A model generated the notes under the pieces. That model searched no databases. It was not told where the DNA came from and saw only the letters and a list, made by a program, of their open reading frames with translations. This document shows positions 1 through 11,461 of a stretch of DNA of 21,974 nt, in pieces. The position numbers and the translations under genes were made by a program. Numbering within the stretch: the first letter of the stretch is position 1; every line of letters starts with the position of its first letter. Source of the stretch: Deinococcus rhizophilus (GTDB taxonomy: Bacteria; Deinococcota; Deinococci; Deinococcales; Deinococcaceae); assembly GCF_030271215.1 (NCBI RefSeq), contig NZ_JASNGB010000029.1:1-21974 (forward strand), written 5' to 3'.

Positions 1-491
1 GGCTGCCGCCACAGCGGGCGCGAGGTGAGCTGCGGGTCGCGCACCGGCAGCAGCATCAGCCCCACGTCGATGGTCCCGCCGCGCAGCCCCGCCTCCTGCT
101 CCTGGGCGGTGAGTTCGCGCAGGTCCACGCTGACCTCCGGGAAGCGGTCGCGGAAGACCCGCACGATCTCCGGCAATCCCCCGAAGGCCAGCCCGCTCAC
201 GAACCCCAGCGTCAGCCGCCCGACCTCGCCCCGCGCCGCCCGCCGTGCCCGCTCGACCGTCTGCGCGGCCCGCGCAAGCGTTTCGCGGGCGCCGACCAGA
301 AACGCCTCCCCGGCGGGCGTGAGCTGCACCCGGCGGGTGGTCCGGCGCACCAGCGGCACGCCCACCTCGTCCTCCAGATTCTTGATGGAATTGCTCAGGG
401 CCTGCTGCACCACGAAGACCCGCTCGGCGGCGCGGCCGAAGTGTCCCTCTTCCGCGAGGGCGACGAAGTGGCGGAGGTGTCGGAGTTCCAT
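1..491 (-). CDS. LysR-family transcriptional regulator (C-terminal part outside window)
   Basis: A LysR-type DNA-binding regulator would bind operators near target promoters through its N-terminal winged helix and sense an effector with its C-terminal domain. Reading from ATG at 491-489, the protein opens [20 protein letters not shown], followed by [20 protein letters not shown] and then [19 protein letters not shown], the canonical LysR helix-turn-helix (about residues 1-60). A linker helix follows, and the start of the periplasmic-binding-protein-like effector domain with [10 protein letters not shown]. About 163 residues are visible, so roughly half of a normal ~300-aa protein; the gene runs off the left edge. 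The gene is divergent from aceE across a 249-bp spacer. LysR regulators often control the divergent neighbour, but no T-N11-A operator stands out, so a link to pyruvate dehydrogenase is only a possibility. The effector cannot be predicted. Confidence 0.93.
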   Translation of the reverse strand, partial: MELRHLRHFVALAEEGHFGRAAERVFVVQQALSNSIKNLEDEVGVPLVRRTTRRVQLTPAGEAFLVGARETLARAAQTVERARRAARGEVGRLTLGFVSGLAFGGLPEIVRVFRDRFPEVSVDLRELTAQEQEAGLRGGTIDVGLMLLPVRDPQLTSRPLWRQ

Positions 492-550
492 AGGGATTGG
501 TGGCGTGCGGCCCGTGGAGAAAGGAAGGGAGAAGCCGTGGAGGTGCCTTT

Positions 551-643
551 ACCCCTCGCCCCTTGCGGGTGACTCGTAGAGCCGCGAAGCGGACTTGAAA
601 AGCTCCGCAGGAGAGGGGCGCTGCGAAGCAGCGGGGTGAGGGG
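551..643. repeat. Multi-hairpin intergenic repeat element
   Basis: An imperfect outer stem pairs CCCCTCGCCCC (552-562) with GGGGTGAGGGG (633-643), one mismatch. Inside are three short perfect hairpins with 3-nt loops: CCGC-GAA-GCGG (582-592), CTCC-GCA-GGAG (603-613) and CGCTGC-GAA-GCAGCG (619-633, whose last bases overlap the outer arm). This layout is like a dispersed palindromic repeat rather than an operator. It lies in the divergent LysR/aceE spacer, about 60 bp before the aceE -35 box. No second copy is present in the window, so its dispersed nature is inferred. Confidence 0.6.
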
Positions 644-704
644 GCACGCCACAGGCTACACGCCTCCCACCACTCCCGGTGGTCAGTCCCTGCACTTTGC
701 CCTG

Positions 705-734
705 TTGGAAGCGGGCAATCGGGGGGCCTAGACT
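705..734 (+). promoter_or_regulatory. aceE promoter, leaderless type
   Basis: -35 TTGGAA (705-710), 18-bp spacer, -10 TAGACT (729-734), then only 6 nt to the aceE ATG at 741. Transcription would begin at or next to the start codon, giving a leaderless mRNA. No clear Shine-Dalgarno fits in the remaining space. Confidence 0.75.
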
Positions 735-740
735 GGCGGC

Positions 741-3470
<2,730 letters not shown>

Positions 3471-3477
3471 GCCCCGG

Positions 3478-3528
3478 CTCTCAGCGCCGCGCCGCCAGCC
3501 GCCTCTGCTGACGGCCCAGCGCTGAGAG
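3478..3528 (+). other. Inverted repeat in the aceE-aceF spacer
   Basis: Perfect 10-bp arms CTCTCAGCGC (3478-3487) and GCGCTGAGAG (3519-3528) enclose 31 nt. In the transcript this would form a hairpin directly after the aceE stop and 12 nt before the aceF ribosome-binding site. There is no T-tract, so complete termination is unlikely. It may tune the E1:E2 ratio by mRNA processing or partial termination; this role is inferred. Confidence 0.5.
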
Positions 3529-3554
3529 TCCCCTCAAGCCAAGGAGCGTGCAAC

Positions 3555-5447
<1,893 letters not shown>

Positions 5448-5467
5448 CCGTCCGTCCGCAAGAGGAA

Positions 5468-5495
5468 AGCCCCCGCCGAGCGCTCGGCGGGGGCT
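5468..5495 (+). terminator. Perfect 28-bp palindrome after aceF, candidate terminator
   Basis: AGCCCCCGCCGAGC (5468-5481) is followed directly by its exact complement GCTCGGCGGGGGCT (5482-5495), 21 bp after the aceF stop. The hairpin would be very stable. There is no T-tract, so it may be a U-less terminator or a 3'-end stabiliser. It also faces the minus-strand gene ending at 5655. Confidence 0.7.
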
Positions 5496-5515
5496 CTGGT
5501 GTGCCAGAGGGCCCG

Positions 5516-5654
5516 TGCGGATTCTGTCTGTTTCGTTGGCAGGCCGGGACAGTATCGGTGTACCAATTCCATGCCCGGAACCCGTTTTCTTCCCTCCCGC
5601 TTCTCGCTCCGCTCGGATTGAACCACTCCGTCAACGGTTCGATCGGAGGCTGTA
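5516..5654. repeat. Possible TIR-type small repeat element (second family)
   Basis: The segment lies between the aceF terminator and the stop codon of the minus-strand gene at 5655. Its left end TGCGGATTC resembles the terminal repeat TACGGATTC of the two MITE-like copies elsewhere in the window, and its right end GGAGGCTGTA abuts TCA (5655-5657), the TGA stop codon on the minus strand. The body differs from those copies. It contains TTCTCGCTCCGCTCGG (5601-5616), whose complement recurs at 18892-18907. No TCA flanks the left end, so the boundaries are tentative. Confidence 0.4.
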
Positions 5655-6200
5655 TCAGCGGCCGTCCAGCTCGTCACGCAGTTCGGCAGGAGCGCCGGAC
5701 GGCAGGTCGCCGGGTTGCTCGCCCACGTGCGGCACCGTTCGCTGGCTGGGGGGCACGTAGCCGGGGTTGGGGTTGGTGGCCCCGCCGAGGCGGTCCGCGT
5801 TCGTCGCCACGCTGGCGCTGACGCCCGCGTCCACGCCCGCCGGGATGACGCGGTCGAGCAGCGCCCCGTCGACACCGATGTCCGCGATCGTCTGCGCTCC
5901 GGCGAATTCGGGGGTCTCCAGCTCGTGGGCCATCGCCTCCGGGTTCCGGGTGGCGAGGTGGTCGAACTGGTGGGTCACGGCGGCGGGGTCGGTCGCGGGC
6001 AGGGTCACGCCCTTGCCCTCGTCGGCGCTCGCCACCCGGTCCTCGGTGGGCGTGGTGGTGTAGGCGCCCTGATGCGTGTCCTTGGGGTCGTGGGTCTGAA
6101 AGCCCGTGTGGGAATCCGGCTGTCCCGTCCGCTCGTTCACGGGCATCGGGGTCTGGCGCTGGAGCTCCTCGTCGGGGCGGCCGTCTCGGGGGTCGGTCAT
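5655..6200 (-). CDS. Hydrophilic protein of unknown function
   Basis: The 181-aa product is not recognised as a known family. It starts [20 protein letters not shown], is rich in Asp, Glu, Thr, Pro, Gly and Ala, has no cysteine, no signal peptide and no membrane segment. The first ~70 residues and the last ~45 look disordered; a central part (about residues 70-125, [20 protein letters not shown] onward) could form helices. The ATG at 6200 is chosen because it gives the longest frame with this composition and because a degenerate -10-like GACACT ends 6 nt upstream. It lies 70 bp downstream of the ankyrin gene on the same strand and may be co-transcribed. Its TGA stop is joined to the possible repeat element at 5516-5654. 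Confidence 0.75.
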   Translation of the reverse strand: MTDPRDGRPDEELQRQTPMPVNERTGQPDSHTGFQTHDPKDTHQGAYTTTPTEDRVASADEGKGVTLPATDPAAVTHQFDHLATRNPEAMAHELETPEFAGAQTIADIGVDGALLDRVIPAGVDAGVSASVATNADRLGGATNPNPGYVPPSQRTVPHVGEQPGDLPSGAPAELRDELDGR

Positions 6201-6270
6201 GGGCCCAGTGTCCGCCCGCGCCCCCGCTGTCCGCTATTCCGGCTTCCTTGAGGCTCGTGGGCAGGGGGGC

Positions 6271-6939
6271 TCATGGGGTGGGCCGGGTCAGCCGCCCGGC
6301 CAGCGCCGCGTGCCCCTCCTCGCGGGCGAGGTCCGCCGCGTCCTGCCCGTCTGCCGTGCGGGGCACCGGATCGGCCCCTGCCGCGAGCAGCACTTCCGTC
6401 AGTTCGGCATTGCCGTTTCGCGCTGCGGCCATCAGCGGAGTGAAGCCGTCCTCCCGTGGGGTGTTCACGTCCGCCCCCGCTGCGATCAGCCGCCGGGCCA
6501 GGGCCGTGTGGTTTCCGGCTGCCGCCGCCTGCAGGGGCCGCACCCGCACCGGGTTCTCGCTGGGACGGTTCACGTCCGCGCCGCGTGCCAGCAGTTCGGC
6601 GGCGGCCTCCTCGTGCCCGAACAGGGCGGCCAGCCCCAGCAGCGGGAAGCCGTCCGGGCTCAGGGCGTGCGCCGCCCCGGGGTCGGCGTCCAGATGCGCC
6701 CGCAGCGCCGCAAGCTGCCCGGTCGCCGCCGCCTCGTGGACGCCCAGCGGTGCGCCCGCCTCCAGCAGCAGACGCACGATCCGGGGCCTGCCGTAGTACG
6801 CCGCGAACAGCACCGGGGACAGGCCGCTGGGACTGCGGGCCGTCAAGAGCGGCGGCTCGGCCCCGATCAGCAGGCGGACCCCGTCCTCGTTGTTCGCGTG
6901 AATCGCCTGAAACAGCGCTGTCTGGGTGTCTGGGGTCAT
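6271..6939 (-). CDS. Ankyrin-repeat protein
   Basis: The 222-aa product consists almost entirely of ankyrin repeats, which act as protein-protein interaction scaffolds. Recognisable repeat units include [60 protein letters not shown] and [20 protein letters not shown], about five repeats in all, each with the typical LLxxGADxN turn. There is no signal peptide or membrane segment, so a cytosolic location is likely. The frame is open further upstream to about 7119, but I place the start at ATG 6939: a TACCCT -10 box ends 6 nt before it, and the upstream extension would run into the divergent membrane-protein gene. The partner is unknown. Confidence 0.88.
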   Translation of the reverse strand: MTPDTQTALFQAIHANNEDGVRLLIGAEPPLLTARSPSGLSPVLFAAYYGRPRIVRLLLEAGAPLGVHEAAATGQLAALRAHLDADPGAAHALSPDGFPLLGLAALFGHEEAAAELLARGADVNRPSENPVRVRPLQAAAAGNHTALARRLIAAGADVNTPREDGFTPLMAAARNGNAELTEVLLAAGADPVPRTADGQDAADLAREEGHAALAGRLTRPTP

Positions 6940-6945
6940 GGCGAC

Positions 6946-6951
6946 AGGGTA
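6946..6951 (-). promoter_or_regulatory. Leaderless -10 box of the ankyrin gene
   Basis: TACCCT on the minus strand ends 6 nt before the ATG at 6939. No matching -35 box is evident. Confidence 0.6.
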
Positions 6952-6986
6952 AACGTCGGTGGCCCGGAGCCGGGAAGCCGACTGTG

Positions 6987-6992
6987 TATGCT
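6987..6992 (+). promoter_or_regulatory. Possible -10 box for the membrane-protein gene at 7083
   Basis: TATGCT lies 90 nt before the ATG. It lacks a recognisable -35 box at 16-18 bp, so this is a weak assignment. The transcript would have a GC-rich leader of about 80 nt with an AAGGAG ribosome-binding site at 7073-7078. Confidence 0.35.
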
Positions 6993-7082
6993 CGGGCAGG
7001 ATGCCGGGTCGGGACCGGCCCACAGAGGTCGGGCGCAGTCCCTCCCGGGTCCCGGGTGGCCGCCCGGCCCGGAAGGAGAACC

Positions 7083-7880
7083 ATGATCGGTCGTTCGGAC
7101 CATTTGCCCACCGCCCCACGTCCCGGGGACGCCGTCCCCCCCGCCAGCGAGGAGGTGGAGGTCCGGATTCCGGCGCGGCCGCTGGTGTTCGCCCTGGCGC
7201 TGGGGGTCGTGCTGGTCATCGCGGCCGGGTTGCTGGGGCAGCTCGGGCCACTGCTGATCCCCGGGTTCTTTCACCCGGAATTCTCGGCGGGCACGAACCT
7301 TTACGGCGAGTACAACGTCCCCTCCGCGTACAACGCCCTGCTGTTCTTGCTGGCCACGCTGCTGCTGTGGTTGACCGGCCGGGTGGCGCGGCGGCGGGGC
7401 GATCCCTTCGCCCGCACCTGGACCGGGCTGGCGGGTCTGTCCTTGTTCCTGACCCTAGATGAGTATTTCGCCCTGCACGACAAACTGGGAGCGCCCATCC
7501 GCGAGCTGCTGGGGGTGGGAGGCGTTCTGTACTACGCCTGGGTGATTCCCTACGGCCTGCTGGTCCTGGTGGTCGCGCTGCTGCTGGTGCGCTTCTTGCG
7601 CCACCTTCCTCCCGGCCTGCGGACCGCCCTGCTGCTGGCGGGCGGCCTGTACGTGATGGGAGCGCTGGGGCTGGAACTCTTCGAGGCCCGGATCGAGGCA
7701 GGCGCGGGGGAAGCGGGCCTGGACCGGGCCGCGCAGGTCAGCATGGCCCTCCTGATCGGCGCCGAGGAACTGCTGGAGATGTCGGCCCTGGTCCTCCTGA
7801 TCGCCGCGCTGCTGGGGCATCTGCGCCGGACCGCGCCGGGGCTGGCCCTGCGGCTGCGGCTCAGCGGCCCCGACCAGTAG
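7083..7880 (+). CDS. Polytopic membrane protein of unknown function
   Basis: The 265-aa product has a charged N-terminal tail (about 35 residues) and about six hydrophobic segments, beginning with [20 protein letters not shown]. Conserved-looking polar residues sit inside or at the ends of the membrane segments: [12 protein letters not shown] after the third segment and [20 protein letters not shown] in the last. Paired acidic and His residues at membrane faces suggest a metal- or ligand-handling membrane protein, but I do not recognise the family and assign no function. The ATG at 7083 follows the AAGGAG at 7073-7078 with 4 nt spacing. The gene is divergent from the ankyrin gene and convergent with the thiolase gene. 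Confidence 0.85.
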   Translation: MIGRSDHLPTAPRPGDAVPPASEEVEVRIPARPLVFALALGVVLVIAAGLLGQLGPLLIPGFFHPEFSAGTNLYGEYNVPSAYNALLFLLATLLLWLTGRVARRRGDPFARTWTGLAGLSLFLTLDEYFALHDKLGAPIRELLGVGGVLYYAWVIPYGLLVLVVALLLVRFLRHLPPGLRTALLLAGGLYVMGALGLELFEARIEAGAGEAGLDRAAQVSMALLIGAEELLEMSALVLLIAALLGHLRRTAPGLALRLRLSGPDQ

Positions 7881-7907
7881 GCAAGCAGCGCCCGGTGGGG
7901 CGGCCAG

Positions 7908-7947
7908 GCGGGGCGGAGGCAGGCCGGACGTGGCCCCTCCGCCCCGC
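7908..7947. terminator. GC-rich hairpin in convergent spacer, candidate terminator
   Basis: Perfect 12-bp arms GCGGGGCGGAGG (7908-7919) and CCTCCGCCCCGC (7936-7947) enclose 16 nt. It lies 28 bp after the membrane-protein stop and serves best as that gene's terminator; no T-tract follows on either strand. The rest of the spacer, 7948-8080, shows nothing I can assign. Confidence 0.55.
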
Positions 7948-8080
7948 TCGCGTCACGGGAACAGGAGGGCCCGGTCCACGCCGTTCTCGACCCGGAAAGT
8001 GCTGCTTGGCCCCCCTTCCTCCCGGAACCTGCCTGTGGTTTCCCACCCTGCTCAGGTGGAACAGCTGGGGTCAGTGTTCT

Positions 8081-8093
8081 GGAATCCGTCTCA
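8081..8093. repeat. Solo repeat end joined to the thiolase stop codon
   Basis: GGAATCCGTCTCA matches the outer end of the MITE-like elements plus flank, GGAATCCGTATCA, at 12 of 13 positions. The final TCA is the TGA stop codon of the thiolase gene on the minus strand. No opposite terminal repeat is visible, so this may be a decayed or solo end. Confidence 0.4.
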
Positions 8094-9272
8094 GGCCCGC
8101 GCCCGCACCACCATCGCAATGCCCATGCCGCCGCCGATGCACAGGCTGGCGACGCCGGTTTCCTTGCCCTCGCGGCGCAGGGAGTGAATCAGGGTCACGA
8201 GGACGCGGGCGCCCGACGCCCCGATGGGGTGCCCCAGCGCGATCGCCCCGCCCGTGGGGTTGACCCTGGCCGGGTCCACGCCGAGGTCGTGCAGCACCGC
8301 GAGGCTCTGGGCGGCGAACGCCTCGTTCAGTTCGAACAGGTCCACGTCCCCTACGCCCATCCCGGCCCGCTCCAGCGCGACAGGCACCGCCTTTGCCGGG
8401 CCGATGCCCATGATCGCCGGGTCCACCCCGACCGCCGCGTAGCTGGCAATCTCGGCCAGGACCGGCAGGCCGTTCGCCTGCGCGTAGCCCTCGGTGGTCA
8501 CGGCCAGCATCGCCGCGCCGTCGTTGATGCCGCTGGCGTTTCCGGCGGTGACGGTGCCGCCCTTCTTGAACGCGGGTTTCAGTCTCGCCAGGGCTTCCAG
8601 ACTGGTGGGGCGGGGGTACTCGTCCTTCTCGAAGAGGGTCGGCCCCTTGCGGCCCGGCACCTCGACGGGGACGATCTCGGCGTCGAAGTGGCCCTCCTGC
8701 ACCGCGCGGGCGGCCCGCTCCTGACTGTCCAGGGCAAAGGCGTCCTGCTCCTCGCGCGAGAGGTTCCACGCCTCGGCGACGTTCTCGGCCGTCATGCCCA
8801 TGTGGTAGTCGTGGAACACGTCGGTCAGGCCGTCCGAGAGGACCGAGTCGAGCGCCTGCGCGTGCCCCAGTCGGTAGCCCTGCCGGGCGCGGGGCAGCAG
8901 GAAGGGCGCCCCGCTCATGCTCTCGGTGCCGCCCGCGAGGTAGAGCCTGCCGTCGCCGGACTTCAGCCCCTGCACGGCGCTCACGACCGCCTGCAGGCCC
9001 GAACCGCAGACCCGGTTGACCGTCTGACCCGGCACGTGGTGCGGCAGTCCCGACCCGACCGCGATCTGCCGCCCCACGTTCATGCCCTGCCCGGCTTGCA
9101 GCACGTTGCCGACGATCACGTCCGCGACCTCGTCCGGGTTCACGCCCTGCAAGATCGCCCGCGTCGCCGTCACGCCGAGGTCCGCCGCCGACACGTCCGC
9201 GAGGGTGCCCAGAAAGCTGCCGATGGGCGTGCGCCGCGCCGCCGTAATGACCAGAGTGTCTGCCTTGCTCAT
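8091..9272 (-). CDS. Acetyl-CoA acetyltransferase (thiolase family)
   Basis: Thiolases condense two acetyl-CoA to acetoacetyl-CoA or cleave 3-ketoacyl-CoA. The 393-aa product has the usual length. The nucleophile is C89 in [15 protein letters not shown], the general-base His is H348 in [16 protein letters not shown], and the second catalytic Cys is C378 in [13 protein letters not shown]. The N-terminus [14 protein letters not shown] is typical. The sequence pattern is closest to short-chain acetyl-CoA C-acetyltransferases (AtoB/PhaA-like), but a beta-oxidation role (FadA-like) cannot be excluded. The ATG at 9272 is supported by a -10 box 6 nt upstream. It is head to head with a thioesterase gene (78-bp spacer), suggesting a shared role in acyl-CoA turnover. 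Confidence 0.94.
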   Translation of the reverse strand: MSKADTLVITAARRTPIGSFLGTLADVSAADLGVTATRAILQGVNPDEVADVIVGNVLQAGQGMNVGRQIAVGSGLPHHVPGQTVNRVCGSGLQAVVSAVQGLKSGDGRLYLAGGTESMSGAPFLLPRARQGYRLGHAQALDSVLSDGLTDVFHDYHMGMTAENVAEAWNLSREEQDAFALDSQERAARAVQEGHFDAEIVPVEVPGRKGPTLFEKDEYPRPTSLEALARLKPAFKKGGTVTAGNASGINDGAAMLAVTTEGYAQANGLPVLAEIASYAAVGVDPAIMGIGPAKAVPVALERAGMGVGDVDLFELNEAFAAQSLAVLHDLGVDPARVNPTGGAIALGHPIGASGARVLVTLIHSLRREGKETGVASLCIGGGMGIAMVVRARA

Positions 9273-9278
9273 GGGGGC

Positions 9279-9284
9279 AATCTA
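9279..9284 (-). promoter_or_regulatory. Leaderless -10 box of the thiolase gene
   Basis: TAGATT on the minus strand ends 6 nt before the ATG at 9272. No -35 box is evident. Confidence 0.65.
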
Positions 9285-9338
9285 ACGTGGGGGCGTCACG
9301 GCGCGGGTCGGCTGTCCCTGGGGCAGGAACGCCCGCGT

Positions 9339-9344
9339 TAGGCT
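9339..9344 (+). promoter_or_regulatory. Leaderless -10 box of the thioesterase gene
   Basis: TAGGCT ends 6 nt before the ATG at 9351. It lies 54 bp from, and points away from, the thiolase -10 box. Confidence 0.65.
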
Positions 9345-9350
9345 GCCCGC

Positions 9351-9791
9351 ATGACCCGCCCCACCCCGCAGGCCCGCGCCGACTATCCCCACCACCACCC
9401 CCTGCCGACCCGCTGGGCCGACAACGACATGTACGGGCACGTCAACAACGTCACCTATTACGCGTATTTCGACACCGCCGTGAACGCCTATCTGGCCGCG
9501 CGGGGAGCGCTCGACCTGCACTCGGGGGCCGTGATCGGCCTCGTCGTGGAGACGGGCTGCGTCTTTTTCGCTCCGGCGGCCTTTCCGGAACTGCTCAGCG
9601 TCGGCGTGCGTGTGGCGCACCTGGGCCGCAGCAGCGTGCGCTATGAGCTGGCGGTTTTCCGGGAAGGAGAGGACGTGGCCTGTGCCCAGGGCCAGTTCGT
9701 GCACGTGTATGTGAGCCGGGCGACGCGGCGGCCCGTGTCCCTGCCCCCCGAGTTGCGGGCAGCCCTGGAGCCCCTCTGCGCCGGGACGTAA
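9351..9791 (+). CDS. Acyl-CoA thioesterase, 4HBT hot-dog fold
   Basis: Predicted to hydrolyse acyl-CoA thioesters in the cytosol. The 146-aa product matches the single hot-dog domain length. The family signature is [20 protein letters not shown] (residues 21-40): D26 is the likely catalytic acid and GHVNN the conserved turn before the long helix. The substrate is not readable from sequence; 4HBT-type enzymes range from 4-hydroxybenzoyl-CoA to medium- and long-chain acyl-CoAs. The ATG at 9351 follows the -10 box by 6 nt, with no Shine-Dalgarno. It is divergent from the thiolase gene and followed on the same strand by a DoxX gene after 103 bp. Confidence 0.92.
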   Translation: MTRPTPQARADYPHHHPLPTRWADNDMYGHVNNVTYYAYFDTAVNAYLAARGALDLHSGAVIGLVVETGCVFFAPAAFPELLSVGVRVAHLGRSSVRYELAVFREGEDVACAQGQFVHVYVSRATRRPVSLPPELRAALEPLCAGT

Positions 9792-9793
9792 TG

Positions 9794-9830
9794 ACCCCGT
9801 AATAGGGGTGGGCGACCCTGTCCATACAGG
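9794..9830. other. Two small inverted repeats between thioesterase and DoxX genes
   Basis: ACCCC (9794-9798) pairs with GGGGT (9805-9809), and CCTGT (9817-9821) pairs with ACAGG (9826-9830) around CCAT. They begin 3 nt after the thioesterase stop. They could be a short operator pair or weak hairpins; nothing in the sequence decides this. Confidence 0.3.
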
Positions 9831-9894
9831 TTGGCTCCGAATCCGCCAGCCTCACCGGCAAGCCGACCCTCTCCCCGGTTTCAGGAGGACGTTC

Positions 9895-10488
9895 ATGACC
9901 GCCCAGGCACCCGCCCCTACCCGCATCGTGACCGAGCCCGGCATCTCGCAGCTTCTCTTCGCCGACACCCGCCTCGCCCCTCTGTGGGCCCTGCTGCGCG
10001 TCTACGTGGGCTGGCAGTGGCTCCAGGCAGGCTGGCACAAGGTGACCGATCCCGCCTGGGTCGGCCCGCAGGCCGGAACCGCCGTGACGGGCTTCTTGCA
10101 AGGCGCCCTGGCCAAGACCACCGGCGAGCGGCCCTCGGTCTCGGGCTGGTACGGCTCCTTTATCGAGAACTTCGCCCTGCCCAACGCGACCCTGTTTTCC
10201 TACCTCGTCGCTTTCGGTGAGGTGGCCGTGGGCATCGCGCTGGTCCTGGGCCTGCTGACCGGCGTCGCCGCCTTTTTCGGCGGACTGATGAACGCCAACT
10301 TCCTGTTCGCCGGAACGCTCTCGACCAACCCGCTGCTGTTCATCCTGGCGACCTGGCTGGTGCTGGCCTGGCGGGTGGCCGGATGGTGGGGTCTGGACCG
10401 CTGGGTCCTGCCGAAACTCGGGGTGGTCAGTGTCCCCAGGCGCGGGGTCCGTGACGCGCACCTGCCCCAGCCTCCGCGCACCGTGTAA
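9895..10488 (+). CDS. DoxX-family membrane protein
   Basis: The 197-aa product has an N-terminal cytoplasmic stretch and about four hydrophobic segments. LLRVYVGWQWLQAGWHKVTD (about residues 36-55) matches the first helix of DoxX proteins; further segments include LVAFGEVAVGIALVLGLLTG and NPLLFILATWLVLAWRVAGW. DoxX proteins take part in quinone-linked redox chemistry in some organisms (thiosulfate:quinone oxidoreductase subunit in Acidianus; SodA-DoxX-SseA complex in mycobacteria), but no redox partner is next to this gene, so the specific role is open. The ATG at 9895 is preferred over one at 9808 because TCAGGAGG (9882-9889) is placed 5 nt before it. It is convergent with a second DoxX-type gene. 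Confidence 0.88.
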   Translation: MTAQAPAPTRIVTEPGISQLLFADTRLAPLWALLRVYVGWQWLQAGWHKVTDPAWVGPQAGTAVTGFLQGALAKTTGERPSVSGWYGSFIENFALPNATLFSYLVAFGEVAVGIALVLGLLTGVAAFFGGLMNANFLFAGTLSTNPLLFILATWLVLAWRVAGWWGLDRWVLPKLGVVSVPRRGVRDAHLPQPPRTV

Positions 10489-10502
10489 TCCCCTCCAGCA
10501 CC

Positions 10503-10531
10503 ACCGCCCACCCGCAGCCGGGGTGGGCGGT
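10503..10531. terminator. Bidirectional hairpin between two convergent DoxX genes
   Basis: Perfect 11-bp arms ACCGCCCACCC (10503-10513) and GGGTGGGCGGT (10521-10531) with a 7-nt loop, followed on the plus strand by TT. It lies 14 nt after the stop of the plus-strand DoxX gene and downstream of the convergent gene ending at 10566. Confidence 0.75.
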
Positions 10532-10532
10532 T

Positions 10533-10554
10533 TCCCTGTGGCGTCCCTGTGGCG
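10533..10554 (+). repeat. Tandem duplication of an 11-bp unit
   Basis: TCCCTGTGGCG is repeated exactly twice (10533-10543 and 10544-10554) next to the terminator hairpin. Probably a replication-slippage product without function. Confidence 0.7.
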
Positions 10555-10565
10555 GTCAGGGACGG

Positions 10566-10940
10566 TCAGCGCCGCCCGGCCCGCCAGACCGCCCACATCA
10601 GCAGCGGCTGGAGGGGCAGGCGTGCCCACAGCGCCCACCCTGGCAGGGGGAAGCGCTCCGGGTGCTGCGCCATATGGACATTCGCCGGAAAGACGGCGAC
10701 CAGCAGCGCGAGCAGACCCCAGCGGGCCGCGGGCCGGGTCGCCGGATGCAGCAGCCCCAGCCCGCCCGCGACCTCCGCCGCGCCGCTGAGCAGGGTGGCA
10801 GTTCGGGCAGAAAAGGGCAGCCCCGGCGGCACGATGCGGTCGAAGGGCTCCGGCCGCACGACATGCAGCACCCCCGCCCCGACGAACAGGGCCGCGAGAA
10901 CCAACACGCCGGGAGCGGGGCGGCGGGATTCGGTGGTCAT
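10566..10940 (-). CDS. DoxX-like small membrane protein
   Basis: The 124-aa product has four hydrophobic segments. It opens with a short charged tail, then VLVLAALFVGAGVLHVVRPE, where the helix ending in H-VRPEPFDRIVPPGLP is typical of DoxX-like membrane proteins of this size. ATLLSGAAEVAGGLGLLHPA and GLLALLVAVFPANVHMAQHP follow. The ATG at 10940 has AGGAGG (10947-10952 on the complement) at 6 nt. It is downstream of the hydrophilin-like gene on the same strand, with a terminator hairpin between them, so expression may depend on read-through. The function is unassigned; membrane-bound redox roles are known for relatives. Confidence 0.85.
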   Translation of the reverse strand: MTTESRRPAPGVLVLAALFVGAGVLHVVRPEPFDRIVPPGLPFSARTATLLSGAAEVAGGLGLLHPATRPAARWGLLALLVAVFPANVHMAQHPERFPLPGWALWARLPLQPLLMWAVWRAGRR

Positions 10941-10966
10941 GGGGGTCCTCCTGACACGGCACGAGA

Positions 10967-10991
10967 AGGGCCGGGCATGACGCCCGGCCCT
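10967..10991 (-). terminator. Hairpin terminator of the small hydrophilic gene
   Basis: Perfect 10-bp arms AGGGCCGGGC (10967-10976) and GCCCGGCCCT (10982-10991) with a 5-nt loop. On the minus strand it follows the 11016 gene stop by 24 nt, but is followed only by TTCTCG, a poor T-tract. Partial read-through into the DoxX-like gene is plausible. Confidence 0.6.
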
Positions 10992-11015
10992 CCTTCGTCG
11001 GCGCTGGCGCTGTGC

Positions 11016-11237
11016 TCAGCCCTGGTTGCTCGCGGGGACGCTGCGGGCTTCCTCCACGTCCTTGGACTCCTTGTGGCCGTCGTGCTCGGTGTTGCGGGCC
11101 GCGTTCGCCTCGCGGTCGTTGGCGCCCTTGAAGGAAGGCTTGTCGTCGTGCTCGATGTCGTGCACTTCCTGCTTGTTGCGCTCGTACTGCCCGGGCTGGC
11201 TGGTGTGTCCCTTGTTCTTGTCGTCTTTGTCCGGCAT
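11016..11237 (-). CDS. Small highly charged hydrophilin-like protein
   Basis: The 73-aa product starts MPDKDDKNKGHTSQPGQYER and is almost free of bulky hydrophobic residues, with no Cys or Trp. It is dominated by Lys, Asp, Glu, Asn, His and Arg, with about 7% Gly (5 of 73). These are features of hydrophilins and LEA-like intrinsically disordered proteins linked to desiccation tolerance, a hallmark trait of Deinococcus. No LEA motif repeat or KGG motif is seen, so the link is by composition only. The ATG at 11237 has a degenerate -10-like CAGGCT ending 6 nt upstream. It precedes the DoxX-like gene on the same strand. Confidence 0.8.
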   Translation of the reverse strand: MPDKDDKNKGHTSQPGQYERNKQEVHDIEHDDKPSFKGANDREANAARNTEHDGHKESKDVEEARSVPASNQG

Positions 11238-11323
11238 GGGTTGAGCCTGACAGGCCAGCCAGGGGGCAGACCGCAGAAAAGCTCAAGCCGGGTTTAGAGA
11301 TGGCGCGGTCCGGGCGTGTGGCC

Positions 11324-11461
11324 TCATATGGATTCCGGATACTCCGTTACAGCCCCTCCGCTCCGCTGCGGTGCTTCCACTCCTATCCGTCATCCTCTTT
11401 CCTTCTCCCTCCGGTCGGGATTCACAGTTCTTCCATAGCTGTTCATCCGGAATCCGTATCA
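11324..11461 (-). mobile_element. MITE-like element, copy 1, with TCA flanks
   Basis: A 132-bp element (11327-11458) with terminal inverted repeats TATGGATTCCGGAT at the left and ATCCGGAATCCGTA at the right (one mismatch when complemented). It is flanked by TCA on both sides (11324-11326 and 11459-11461), consistent with a 3-bp target duplication. Its reverse complement aligns over the full length with the element at 14066-14196, with substitutions scattered through the body. It has no coding potential. The right TCA is the TGA stop codon of the GNAT gene. The terminal repeats do not let me name the parent transposase; a TNA target duplication is known for some IS5-family elements. Confidence 0.8.

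Noticed and set aside
6940..7119. N-terminal extension of the ankyrin protein to 7119
   Set aside because: It would read through the -10 box at 6946-6951 and overlap the divergent membrane-protein gene; the added residues do not look like ankyrin repeats.
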